Below, piece after piece: positions 1 through 7,347 of a stretch of 9,764 nt of DNA. The notes under the pieces were generated by a model. It was not told where the DNA came from, did no database searches, and saw nothing but the letters and a program-made list of their open reading frames with translations. Both the position numbers and the translations under genes were made by a program. The DNA comes from CAG-826 sp964546565 (lineage in GTDB: Bacteria; Bacillota_I; Bacilli_A; RFN20; CAG-826), in the NCBI GenBank assembly GCA_964546565.1, contig CAZJKC010000054.1, positions 1 to 9,764 on the forward strand. The letters are read 5' to 3'. How positions within the stretch are numbered: position 1 is the first letter of the stretch; every line of letters begins with the position of its first letter.

Positions 1-86
1 TAATACATTTTTGACATTTTATAGTTTTATCTCGAAAAAATGGGGAAACTCAAATCTATAGCTGACTAGTGTATTTCATCTAAAAA

Positions 87-95
87 TGCTATAAT
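87..95 (+). promoter_or_regulatory. Extended -10 promoter for the YcxB-like/CotH-like pair
   Basis: A perfect TATAAT hexamer at 90-95 is preceded by TGC, giving the extended -10 form TGnTATAAT. A start near 101-103 would leave a leader of about 45 bases before the ATG at 147, which has GGAGGA at 135-140. The -35 position (about 67-72, TAGTGT) is poor, as is common when the extended -10 is present. A second TATAAT at 104-109 lies in an AT-rich stretch and is a weaker alternative. Confidence 0.6.
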
Positions 96-146
96 TTTAT
101 TATTATAATTAACTTCTGATTAGAAATTACAAATGGAGGAACATCT

Positions 147-665
147 ATGGAATTAAGAAATAAAACTGATTTAACATTAGATTTGCAGGTTAATTTTTCA
201 AAAAAATTATTTTGGAATTCAAATCGTAAAATGATTATCATTGTCGAAGCCATTTTACTAGCGGTCATCGTCCTTATCTTAACCGTTTATCAAGATAAGT
301 TGTGGCTCGCTATTGTATCCGGTATATTAGCGATATTGATTCCCTTTTTCCTTAAATACTTTATCGATAAAACAACAAAAAAGGTATTACAAGAATCACA
401 AGAAAAAGAAGGTAGTATTGATGCTTCCATGGATTATATATTCCATGAAGATAAAATGGAAATTAAACTATCTGTTAACACTTATTCGTCAATGATGACT
501 TATGATTATGAGCAATTCATGCAAATAGTTGAAACAAATGATGTCTTTGCTTTTATTTTAGAAAATAATCAAGCATTTTATGTAAATAAAAAAGGATTTT
601 ATGAAGGTCAAAGCGAAACTTTATCAAGCATAGTTAAAAGTTTAATAGCGTATAAGAAAATATAA
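147..665 (+). CDS. YcxB-like small membrane protein
   Basis: A 172-residue protein of unknown function that resembles the YcxB-like family of Gram-positive bacteria. Seen: a short cytoplasm-like N-terminus, two hydrophobic membrane helices at about 29-47 and 52-71 separated by a tight turn, a charged helix (72-90, rich in K/E/Q), then a soluble alpha/beta domain at about 95-170. The segment FAFILENNQAFYVNKKGF (134-151) matches the typical YcxB C-terminal pattern, in which a hydrophobic strand and a short turn lead to a strand ending in a basic/aromatic residue. The start is fixed by GGAGGA at 135-140, six bases upstream of the ATG. The CotH-like lipoprotein gene begins 26 bases after the stop with no visible promoter between, so the two are probably co-transcribed. 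Family assignment rests on architecture and the C-terminal pattern; no molecular function is implied. Confidence 0.75.
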   Translation: MELRNKTDLTLDLQVNFSKKLFWNSNRKMIIIVEAILLAVIVLILTVYQDKLWLAIVSGILAILIPFFLKYFIDKTTKKVLQESQEKEGSIDASMDYIFHEDKMEIKLSVNTYSSMMTYDYEQFMQIVETNDVFAFILENNQAFYVNKKGFYEGQSETLSSIVKSLIAYKKI

Positions 666-679
666 ATAAACAATTAAAT

Positions 680-685
680 GGGTGA
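680..685 (+). promoter_or_regulatory. Ribosome binding site that decides the CotH-like start
   Basis: GGGTGA lies six bases before ATG 692-694 but directly abuts the in-frame TTG at 686-688. The normal spacing favours the ATG, which shortens the protein by two residues and gives a typical MKKN signal-peptide start. Confidence 0.6.
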
Positions 686-691
686 TTGAAA

Positions 692-2650
692 ATGAAAAAA
701 AATAGATATTTATTATTAGCTTTATCTTTTATATTAGGCGGTTGTTCTTTTAATCCGACTTTCAGTAATTCTTCCAATAGCGATAACCATAATACAAGTG
801 ATAATTTAATGCCTAATTCATCTAGTGAATCTAATACATCTAACCCCATAACAAGCGATGATGAATTAACAGAAAATGATTTATTTGATATTCATAACAC
901 TATATCAATAAACATCGATATTTCTTCTGAAGAATTGCAAAAAATTCAAAATGATTATAAGTCCTATTCTTCTAGAGGATTAAAATCACCAATATACCGT
1001 TATGCTAAATCAGTAACATTTACAATTTGTAAAAATGGAAAAGAATATCAATATTCATTTGATCATGTCGGAATACGCATGAAAGGAAATACCTCACGTC
1101 ATGAATTCATCAATGAAAACAATGAATTATATAGCAATATTCATTTAAAATTATCTTTTGAAGAAACATTTGATGACCCAAATTATTATAATAATGATGA
1201 AATAATGACTTGGACTGAGGAAGAGAAAGCCCTTCAAGAAGATCGTACTTTTTTCAATATGAGTAAAATTGATTTACGCTACAACAAAAATGTTGATTAC
1301 TCATGGATTAGAGAACATTATGCTTTAGAAATGTTTCGTAATTTTGGGATAATGACCCAAAGAAGTAACTTTAGTAAAGTAATCATTAAACAAGAAGAGA
1401 AAAGTATCAATTATGGCGTATATCTCTTAACAGAGCCTTTGAATAAAACCTTTATTAAATCACGCTTAGATGATGAAAATAATTATATTAATATGGGGAC
1501 ATGGAAAGAAGAGAAAAATGGCACTTTCGGTGTTAATGATTCAAAATATGGTCAATTATATAAAGCCTCATATGGTATTAATACTTATAATCCCGGGACC
1601 GGAGCGGATATGAGTTATACCGATGATAACCTTTTTGGAGTAGAGCCTGATGATAGTAGTTATACTCCCATATATGATTTAAAAACGAATAAAAAAAATC
1701 CCGACCATTCCTTAATAAAACAAGCTTTTAATTCTTTAAAAAATGATAAGGAAGAAACAATTGGAGATTATATCGACTTAGAATACTTTGCAATGTATGA
1801 AGCTGTAGCGACTATTTTAGGTAATCCTGATGATTTACGAAATAATTACAATAATTATGCATTATACTTCCGTAAAACCGACGGTAAAATGATTATTATT
1901 CCTATTGATGAAGATCGTGTCTTAGGAATATCAAAAGATTGGGATCCATCGAATAATGCAATGAGTGAAGTAGGACCGTTTGCGAAAAAGGCTATCGGCA
2001 CTAATAACGAGCAACACAATAATCTCTATTTAAAAACAATTCTTGACGCCAATAGCCAAACATATCAAATGTACAAAAATAATTTAGAAACAATTCTTAA
2101 AAGTGATTGGGTAAAAAAAGAACACTTTAATCAAATGTATGAAATTGTAAAAAATAATTATGAAGAATTTTCAGACTCTTCTTTAATAAATTATCAGTGG
2201 TCATTAAATTCCTCATATAATGGCATTTATGAAAATATGAGTTTTAGTGAATATATCAATAAAAAGATAACAATTATCAATAACGCTCTTAGTGGCCAAA
2301 ATATTGATGCCTCAACTAATAAGTTTAATCTTTCTTCCTGTAACAATATTTATTTGCGTTATACAGATTATTGGACTATCGCTGATGAAACTAATCAATT
2401 CGCATATGACTCATCGACAGAATTATATTATTTCGATCATAAAATTGTTGAAAAAGACATCAAAGAGTTCGAATGTAAAGTATTTACGACTGATTTAGGA
2501 TATGACCTATGGTTAATGAATGAGTATAATGGTGGCCCTTTAAAAAAAGGGGATAACACGGTTATTAATTTAAATAAAAATGATGTCAATCATACTCTTC
2601 GCTTTACCTTATCTACAAAAGACGAAACATTGTCTTGGGAAATAATTTGA
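692..2650 (+). CDS. CotH-kinase-family lipoprotein
   Basis: A 652-residue predicted surface lipoprotein (654 if TTG 686 is used). Residues 1-18 form a lipoprotein signal: basic MKKNR, a hydrophobic core, and the lipobox LGGC with Cys18 as the likely lipidation site. Residues 19 to about 60 are a Ser/Asn/Asp-rich linker. The CotH-type domain spans about 68-535, with family-like landmarks VGIRMKGNTSR (126-136, the usual R-G-N-S/T-S-R element), GVYLLTEPLNK (242-252), an NNYNNYALY stretch near 384-392, and IIPIDEDRVLG (402-412). The last is in the position of the metal-binding acidic W-D-x-D motif; Trp is replaced by Ile but the acidic pair is kept. Bacillus CotH phosphorylates spore-coat proteins; what this extracellular relative modifies, if it is active, cannot be read from sequence. 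The last ~105 residues look beta-rich and I do not recognise them; they could be an adhesion or carbohydrate-binding module. Ends in TGA, showing standard code use. Confidence 0.85.
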   Translation: MKKNRYLLLALSFILGGCSFNPTFSNSSNSDNHNTSDNLMPNSSSESNTSNPITSDDELTENDLFDIHNTISINIDISSEELQKIQNDYKSYSSRGLKSPIYRYAKSVTFTICKNGKEYQYSFDHVGIRMKGNTSRHEFINENNELYSNIHLKLSFEETFDDPNYYNNDEIMTWTEEEKALQEDRTFFNMSKIDLRYNKNVDYSWIREHYALEMFRNFGIMTQRSNFSKVIIKQEEKSINYGVYLLTEPLNKTFIKSRLDDENNYINMGTWKEEKNGTFGVNDSKYGQLYKASYGINTYNPGTGADMSYTDDNLFGVEPDDSSYTPIYDLKTNKKNPDHSLIKQAFNSLKNDKEETIGDYIDLEYFAMYEAVATILGNPDDLRNNYNNYALYFRKTDGKMIIIPIDEDRVLGISKDWDPSNNAMSEVGPFAKKAIGTNNEQHNNLYLKTILDANSQTYQMYKNNLETILKSDWVKKEHFNQMYEIVKNNYEEFSDSSLINYQWSLNSSYNGIYENMSFSEYINKKITIINNALSGQNIDASTNKFNLSSCNNIYLRYTDYWTIADETNQFAYDSSTELYYFDHKIVEKDIKEFECKVFTTDLGYDLWLMNEYNGGPLKKGDNTVINLNKNDVNHTLRFTLSTKDETLSWEII

Positions 2651-2660
2651 ATAATAAAAT

Positions 2661-2694
2661 AGTCATTTTTCTAATAACAATAAAAGGACTTTTC
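2661..2694 (+). terminator. Weak candidate terminator after the CotH-like gene
   Basis: AGTCATTTT (2661-2669) can pair with AAAAGGACT (2682-2690) with one A-G mismatch and a 12-base loop, followed by TTTCT. The stem is AT-rich and imperfect and the U-tract is short, so it would be inefficient. It lies just past the stop codon and before the next promoter, which is the expected place. Confidence 0.4.
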
Positions 2695-2731
2695 TAATCT
2701 ATTTTTATATGAAATTATTAGCAAATTAATA

Positions 2732-2761
2732 TTGCATATTAATAAAGAGAATGAGTATAAT
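2732..2761 (+). promoter_or_regulatory. Promoter of the mgtE riboswitch leader
   Basis: A perfect TATAAT lies at 2756-2761. TTGCAT at 2732-2737 is a partial match to TTGACA, with an 18-base spacer. A start near 2767-2769 falls just before the 5' strand of the M-box P1 helix, the position needed for a leader carrying the complete aptamer. Confidence 0.6.
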
Positions 2762-2772
2762 TTAAGAGTAAA

Positions 2773-2925
2773 AATTAATCGGTAGGCAAGATTAACACAA
2801 AGATACGGGTTGTTACCGCAAAATAGTGGAGACACTATGAGATGGTTAGCAGAGATTGTCGAAGACAAGGCATTATCTAACACAATTGCATCGCTTTGTG
2901 AAATTAAAGCTCAAACGTTATTAAC
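2773..2925 (+). promoter_or_regulatory. M-box (ykoK-type) magnesium riboswitch aptamer
   Basis: This leader folds like the M-box Mg2+ sensor and sits in front of mgtE, its classic target. Visible helices: P1 from TTAAT (2775-2779) with ATTAA (2920-2924); a perfect 7-bp P2 from CACAAAG (2796-2802) with CTTTGTG (2894-2900); CGG (2806-2808) with CCG (2816-2818); ATAGTG (2823-2828) and CACTAT (2833-2838) capped by a GAGA tetraloop; GTTAG (2845-2849) with CTAAC (2877-2881), enclosing the TTGTC-GAA-GACAA hairpin (2856-2868). Conserved M-box segments are recognisable: GGTAGGCAAG near the 5' end, ATGAGATGGTTAGCAG in the middle, and AAAGCTCAAACG at the 3' end. High Mg2+ is expected to stabilise the fold and turn mgtE off. 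Helices were matched by eye, without a covariance model. Confidence 0.9.
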
Positions 2926-2976
2926 ATTATATTTGTTTGCACTTTTTATTGACGTCTATTTGATTAATAGACGTTT
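2913..2976 (+). promoter_or_regulatory. Antiterminator pairing of the M-box switch
   Basis: AAACGTTATTAA (2913-2924), which includes the 3' strand of P1, can pair with TTAATAGACGTTT (2964-2976), the 3' arm of the terminator. This forms 12 bp with a single bulged G at 2970. The pairing excludes both P1 and the terminator stem. It therefore gives a complete off/on model: with Mg2+, P1 forms and the terminator folds; without Mg2+, the antiterminator forms and transcription enters mgtE. Confidence 0.7.
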
Positions 2977-2979
2977 TTT
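2952..2979 (+). terminator. Intrinsic terminator of the M-box expression platform
   Basis: ACGTCTATT (2952-2960) pairs perfectly with AATAGACGT (2966-2974) around the five-base loop TGATT, followed by a run of six T (2974-2979). It ends 20 bases before the mgtE ATG and lies directly before the AAAGGAGG Shine-Dalgarno site (2984-2991). Its position just downstream of an M-box makes it the regulated attenuator rather than a terminator of the upstream gene. Confidence 0.85.
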
Positions 2980-2999
2980 AATTAAAGGAGGCCAAATTA

Positions 3000-4391
3000 A
3001 TGGATGAAATGGATGAAAAAATAGCCCAGCTTTTATCTTTGATTAGATCTCATAAGAGTAATGAAGAAATCAAAAATGCCTTAGAACATTACCATGATAG
3101 CGATATTGCTGACGCTATCCCGCATTTAAACAAAGATGAACGAAAGAAACTATACGCTATAATAGGTATTCAAGCCACTTCTGATGTCTTTACATATCTC
3201 GATGATGTCGAAGATTACGTTGATGAATTAGAAAATGATAAAGTTGCGGATATTATTGAATTAATGGACGCCGATGATGCTGTTGATATATTAGAAGAGC
3301 TCGATGAAGACGACCAAAAAGAAATTGTCCGCTTAATGGATAATGAAGCCGTCGAAGATATTAAAATGATTTCATCTTATGATGAGTCCCAAGTAGGCTC
3401 ACGTATGACCACTAATTTTATTGCGGTATCCAAGCAATTAACGATTAAAGAAGTCATGAAAACCGTTGTTAAGGAAGCTCCTGAAAATGATAATATCGGT
3501 ACGATATATGTTGTTGATGAAAACGATATTTTTTATGGATCTATTGATTTAAAAGATTTAATTATTGCTCGTAGTAATGATGAATTATCATCAATTATTA
3601 GAACCAATTATCCTTTCTTAAAGGCCGAAGAAAAGTTTAGTGACTGCTTAAATGATTTAAAAGAATACACTTTAGATATGATTCCTGTATTAAATGATAA
3701 TCAACACTTAGTAGGTGTTATTACTAGCTCCGACTTAGTGGAAGCAATTGATGATGAAATGGGCGATGATTACGCTAAATTAGCGGGTTTAACTGACGAA
3801 GAAGAAATGAATGAACCCTTAAAGGCATCATTAAGAAAAAGATTACCATGGTTAGCACTTTTACTTTTACTCGGATTGTGTGTTTCCTTAATTATCTCCC
3901 AATTTGAAGCTATTATTGCCGTCATACCTGTTATCGTTTTCTTTCAATCAACTGTTCTTGATATGGCCGGTAATGTTGGCACACAATCTTTAGCGGTCAC
4001 CATTCGTTCTTTAGTAGATGATGATGATTTAGAAAGAAAAACGATTTGGAAAATGATTTTTAAAGAAGTCCGTGTCGGCTTTATTAATGGGATTGTTATT
4101 GGTTCACTCGCTTTTCTAGTGGTTTTCCTTTTCTTATTAATCAAGCATCAACCAATATCAAGTGATGTATTCATGATAAGTGAAGCCTTGCTTTTATCAA
4201 GCGGAGTATTAATCTCCTTAGTGATTGCTTTGACATTAGCGAGTTTTTTAGGGACATCAATTCCTGTTTTATTAAAAAAACTTAAATTTGACCCTGCTGT
4301 CGCTAGCGGACCTTTAATTACGACATTGAATGATATTGTCGCAATAATTTCTTATTACGGACTTTGTATGCTTTTATTTAATATATTATAA
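3000..4391 (+). CDS. mgtE: Magnesium channel/transporter MgtE
   Basis: A 463-residue, full-length MgtE, a homodimeric plasma-membrane Mg2+ channel that closes when its cytosolic domains bind Mg2+. Domain order: acidic helical MgtE N-domain (about 30-135, rich in D/E, with repeats such as VADIIELMDADDAVDILEELD), two CBS domains (about 136-255), an amphipathic linker helix (about 256-280), and a five-helix membrane domain (about 283-463). The membrane signatures are present: DMAGNVGTQSLAVTIR (321-336) and DPAVASGPLITTLND (431-445). Asp445 corresponds to the conserved pore Asp of the family. The start ATG follows AAAGGAGG by eight bases. Expression is predicted to be controlled by the M-box leader, giving double feedback: Mg2+ blocks transcription and also closes the channel. 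Some MgtE proteins also carry Co2+ or other divalent ions. The next gene starts 54 bases downstream with no clear terminator. Confidence 0.95.
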   Translation: MDEMDEKIAQLLSLIRSHKSNEEIKNALEHYHDSDIADAIPHLNKDERKKLYAIIGIQATSDVFTYLDDVEDYVDELENDKVADIIELMDADDAVDILEELDEDDQKEIVRLMDNEAVEDIKMISSYDESQVGSRMTTNFIAVSKQLTIKEVMKTVVKEAPENDNIGTIYVVDENDIFYGSIDLKDLIIARSNDELSSIIRTNYPFLKAEEKFSDCLNDLKEYTLDMIPVLNDNQHLVGVITSSDLVEAIDDEMGDDYAKLAGLTDEEEMNEPLKASLRKRLPWLALLLLLGLCVSLIISQFEAIIAVIPVIVFFQSTVLDMAGNVGTQSLAVTIRSLVDDDDLERKTIWKMIFKEVRVGFINGIVIGSLAFLVVFLFLLIKHQPISSDVFMISEALLLSSGVLISLVIALTLASFLGTSIPVLLKKLKFDPAVASGPLITTLNDIVAIISYYGLCMLLFNIL

Positions 4392-4445
4392 TATATATAA
4401 TATTTATATATGCACTAGCTTAATGAAAAAGGAGGTATAAACGAT

Positions 4446-5399
4446 ATGGGTAAAGTAAAGAAAAAAATGCCAATTAATAAAGAAAAAACAAAAAAGACTC
4501 ACCCCGAGCAAGAATTGTATCGTTTTAAAGTTCATACTCCTTTACCATTAATGTCTTATTTAATATCAAAACTTCCTTTTTGTAGCCGTACTAAAATAAA
4601 GAGTTACTTAAGTCATAATCAAGTTTTAGTTGATGGTATGGTTGTCACAAAATTTGATTTTCCCTTGGCCGCAGAAGATGTTGTAACGATAATCAAACAT
4701 GGTCATAAGCCAGAAAAACAAAGCCTTTCCACTCTTGATATTATTTATGAAGATGAAGACTTTATCGTCATTAATAAGCCTAGTGGACTTTTAAGTATCG
4801 CTTCGGATACTGAAAAAGAAAAAACCGCTTATCGTTTATTAAACGATTATGTGCGACGTAAGGACTCCAAACAAAGAATATATGTCGTACATCGCATTGA
4901 TCGTGATACCTCAGGAGTTTTAGTAGTGGCGAAAAACGCTAAAGTACGTGATGCTTTACAAAAGCATTGGAATGATTATGTTTCTTATCGAGGATATTAC
5001 GCTATTGTGGTGGGTAAAATGACTAAAAAAGCTGATACCTTTCATACGTGGTTAGTGGAAAATTCTACTAACTTAATGTATAGCTCGCATCGCAAAGGTG
5101 ATGGTCAAGAAGCCATAACACATTATACCGTACTAGCGACCAATCAAGATTATTCATTATTAGAAGTAAATATTGATACCGGTCGAAAAAATCAAATTCG
5201 TGTTCATTTGCGCGAAAACGGTCATCCTATCGTTGGGGACGAGAAATATGGTCAAAAAGAAACACCAATTGGTCGTCTCGGATTACATGCTTATCAACTA
5301 ACTTTTAAACATCCATTCAGTAAAAAAGAAATGTCTTTTGTCGCTCCTATGCCAAACGAATTTTCTAGTCTATTTAATTTGTCAATAAAGAAAAAATAA
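4446..5399 (+). CDS. RluA/RluD-family RNA pseudouridine synthase
   Basis: A 317-residue enzyme that isomerises specific uridines in RNA, most likely 23S rRNA, to pseudouridine in the cytoplasm. A Lys-rich tail (1-20) precedes an S4 RNA-binding domain at about 32-85 (LISKLPFCSRTKIKSYLSHN, then VLVDG). The catalytic domain spans about 96-305. The signature HRIDRDTSGVLVVAKN (149-164) carries the catalytic Asp152, and the family's second motif TGRKNQIRVHL plus HPIVGDEKYG (245-269) is intact. Nothing appears broken. The ATG follows AAGGAGGT (4429-4436) by nine bases. The stop is 13 bases before the DUF1538 gene, so the two are probably one transcript. The exact target uridine cannot be told from sequence, so no rlu letter is given. 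Its place among ion-transport genes looks incidental. Confidence 0.93.
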   Translation: MGKVKKKMPINKEKTKKTHPEQELYRFKVHTPLPLMSYLISKLPFCSRTKIKSYLSHNQVLVDGMVVTKFDFPLAAEDVVTIIKHGHKPEKQSLSTLDIIYEDEDFIVINKPSGLLSIASDTEKEKTAYRLLNDYVRRKDSKQRIYVVHRIDRDTSGVLVVAKNAKVRDALQKHWNDYVSYRGYYAIVVGKMTKKADTFHTWLVENSTNLMYSSHRKGDGQEAITHYTVLATNQDYSLLEVNIDTGRKNQIRVHLRENGHPIVGDEKYGQKETPIGRLGLHAYQLTFKHPFSKKEMSFVAPMPNEFSSLFNLSIKKK

Positions 5400-5412
5400 A
5401 GGAGGAGGAAAA

Positions 5413-6924
5413 ATGAAATTATTATTAGAAAAGATAAAAGATGCCTTTTTATCAGTATTTCCCATCACTTTGATAGTCTTAATTTTACATTGGACTAGCG
5501 TTGTCCGTCTTGAATCATTTGAATTAGGATTATTTATCGTATCGGCTATATTATTAGTATTTGGAATGGCGCTTTTTACTTTAGGAGCAGATGTCGCTAT
5601 GATGCCCATGGGAAGCGCAATCGGATCATCATTGACTAAAAAGAAAAAAATATGGATTATCGTTTTATTGTCCTTTGCTTTAGGTACTTTAATTACCATT
5701 GCTGAACCCGATTTATCCGTTTTAGCCGGACAAGTTCCTATTAATCCTGATATATTATTTATCATCATTGTATCTGTTGGAGTCGGAGCCTTTTTAGTAA
5801 TTGGTATTTTACGTATCATTTTTCAAAAAAGCTTAAATATTTTATTAATTGTCTTTTATGGTTTAGTATTCATGATGACTAATATTTGCAATACTAAATT
5901 TCTTCCATTAGCCTTTGATTCAGGGGGAGTCACTACCGGTCCTATTACTGTTCCCTTTATTATGGCTATTTGTGCTGGCTTTGCCGCAACTAGAGGTGGT
6001 AAAAAGTCAAACGAAGACTCCTTTGGATTAATCGCCCTTTGTTCTATCGGACCGATTTTCTGTGTTGTCTTAATGGGTATATTTTTTAAAGGGAATCCCA
6101 TATATGAAGCGGAGGCAGTTACCCATTATAGCACTATTTGGCAAACAATTGGCCATGGTTTAACTTCCATGATTGGAGAGGTCGCTATCGCCATCTTGCC
6201 GGTCGTTATTTTCTTTTATGTATATCAAGCCATCGATATTAAATTACCTAAACGTCAATTAGCTAAAATTGGTGTTGGTGTTATTTATACCTTTATCGGT
6301 TTAGTCTTGTTTTTAACTGCAGCAAATATCGGATTTAAAGATATTGGTAGTAAAATAGGAAAGACGGTCGGTAATTTAGATAATCAATGGTTAGTAGTCT
6401 TATTAGGTGGTATTATTGGTTTAGTCGTGGTCTTAGCTGAACCAGCCGTAGCTGTTTTAAATAAACAAGTTGAAGAAATAAGTGGGGGCACTATTTCTAA
6501 AAAATCGATGCTCTTATCATTATCAATAGGCGTTGGCTTTTCGATCGCATTGAGTATAATAAGAATAAAGTATAATTTCCCCGTCATGTATTATTTAGTT
6601 CCGGGATATATTCTCGTTATTGGTTTATCATTCTTAGTACCGAAACTATATACCGCTATCGCATTCGATTCAGGTGGGGTTGCATCAGGACCTATGACTT
6701 CCACTTTTATTCTCCCCTTTGCCATTGGCGTTTGTGAAGCTTTCCATGACTCTGGAGAAGTTATGAATTTAGCTTTTGGCGTTGTTTCAATGGTCGCCTT
6801 AACACCATTACTAACAATTCAATTATTAGGATTTAAAGTAGTGGTCAGTCAATACATTTCAAAGAAAAAAGCGCGTGCTCGTATTCGCGAAGAAAACGAA
6901 GCAACCATTATTTATTTCAATTAG
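5413..6924 (+). CDS. DUF1538 tandem-repeat membrane protein (putative PII-regulated transporter)
   Basis: A 503-residue polytopic membrane protein of the DUF1538 family; the substrate is unknown. It is a direct tandem duplication. Half one (about 5-195) and half two (about 250-445) each contain, in order, an opening helix with a central Pro (P17/P263), a Gly-rich helix (GMALFTLGADVAMMPMGSAI at 51-70; GLVLFLTAANIGFKDIGSKI at 296-315), an AEP...VL..QV motif (97-108; 342-353), and the near-identical AFDSGGVTTGPIT (167-179) and AFDSGGVASGPMT (417-429). About five or six hydrophobic helices per half are visible. The polar D-S-G-G and G-P elements inside otherwise hydrophobic stretches look like broken helices lining a substrate site, as in many two-repeat transporters; this is inference. 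The C-terminus ends in a basic tail (484-492, KKKARARIR), a possible cytosolic contact. AAGGAGGAGG (5400-5409) sets the start. The two PII-like genes follow immediately and are its likely regulators. Confidence 0.85.
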   Translation: MKLLLEKIKDAFLSVFPITLIVLILHWTSVVRLESFELGLFIVSAILLVFGMALFTLGADVAMMPMGSAIGSSLTKKKKIWIIVLLSFALGTLITIAEPDLSVLAGQVPINPDILFIIIVSVGVGAFLVIGILRIIFQKSLNILLIVFYGLVFMMTNICNTKFLPLAFDSGGVTTGPITVPFIMAICAGFAATRGGKKSNEDSFGLIALCSIGPIFCVVLMGIFFKGNPIYEAEAVTHYSTIWQTIGHGLTSMIGEVAIAILPVVIFFYVYQAIDIKLPKRQLAKIGVGVIYTFIGLVLFLTAANIGFKDIGSKIGKTVGNLDNQWLVVLLGGIIGLVVVLAEPAVAVLNKQVEEISGGTISKKSMLLSLSIGVGFSIALSIIRIKYNFPVMYYLVPGYILVIGLSFLVPKLYTAIAFDSGGVASGPMTSTFILPFAIGVCEAFHDSGEVMNLAFGVVSMVALTPLLTIQLLGFKVVVSQYISKKKARARIREENEATIIYFN

Positions 6925-6939
6925 AAGGAGGAAAATGGC

Positions 6940-7347
6940 ATGGCTATTATTAAAAAAAGCGTTCGCAAAAAGAATGAACCTTCTTCTTTAGATATTAAAA
7001 AGATTAAACTGTTATTTATCATCGTTGATCGAGGACAAGCTATTAAATATATGCGGGAAAACGAAAAACATGATGTAACAACTCAACTTGTGTTACTAGG
7101 ACATGGCACAGCTTCATTAGCCCTTGATTACTTAGGTCTTGGTGACATTAAAAAAGATGTTATTATTAGCGTTATTAAAGAAGAAAAGTGTGCAGAAATC
7201 ATGTCCGCTATCGAAAATCGTATTAAACATGCTAAAGGTATTGCCTTTACAATACCAATTACAAGCATGATTGGATTATCAATCTATAAGTTTATTACTA
7301 AAAGCCCAATTGAAACGAATAAAGAGGTGAAAAAAGATGGAAAATAA
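6940..7347 (+). CDS. PII-like signalling protein, first of a pair
   Basis: A 135-residue protein with a PII-type core of about 95 residues (ferredoxin-like beta-alpha-beta-beta-alpha-beta, about 22-115). Visible elements: strand KIKLLFIIVDRG (21-32), helix QAIKYMREN, strand TTQLVLLGHGTA (47-58), a short T-loop-like segment (about 54-70), strand DVIISVI (73-79), helix EKCAEIMSAIENRI, and the closing GIAFTIPITSMIGL (100-113), which is shared with the second protein. It differs from GlnB/GlnK: there is no uridylylation Tyr context, and the usual B-loop TG-x-x-GDGKIF motif is replaced by the GIAFT..I element. It has a basic N-terminal extension (1-21) and a charged C-terminal tail (116-135). ATG 6940 is chosen because AAGGAGG (6925-6931) lies eight bases upstream. 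It follows the DUF1538 gene by 15 bases and overlaps the next gene by 11. A role in gating the DUF1538 protein is inferred from context. Confidence 0.8.
   Translation: MAIIKKSVRKKNEPSSLDIKKIKLLFIIVDRGQAIKYMRENEKHDVTTQLVLLGHGTASLALDYLGLGDIKKDVIISVIKEEKCAEIMSAIENRIKHAKGIAFTIPITSMIGLSIYKFITKSPIETNKEVKKDGK

Noticed and set aside
11..16. Perfect TTGACA as a -35 element
   Set aside because: The correctly spaced position (about 34-39) reads GAAAAA, so there is no matching -10; the extended -10 at 87-95 is a better promoter for the first gene.
2671..2883. Reverse-strand open frame of 70 codons
   Set aside because: It overlaps the mgtE promoter and aptamer, its product resembles no protein I know, and there is no ribosome binding site for it.
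2810..3007. Open frame of 65 codons in the gap before mgtE
   Set aside because: It lies wholly within the M-box aptamer and terminator, lacks a ribosome binding site, and its sequence is explained by RNA structure.
4383..4403. Inverted repeat ATATTATA/TATAATAT with a five-base loop at the mgtE stop codon
   Set aside because: The stem is entirely A-T and has no T-tract, so it is not a credible terminator. It contains TATAAT at 4396-4401 but no convincing -35.
6935..6991. Alternative ATG five bases before the first PII-like start
   Set aside because: It is out of frame, only three bases from the AAGGAGG site, and reaches a stop after 18 codons.
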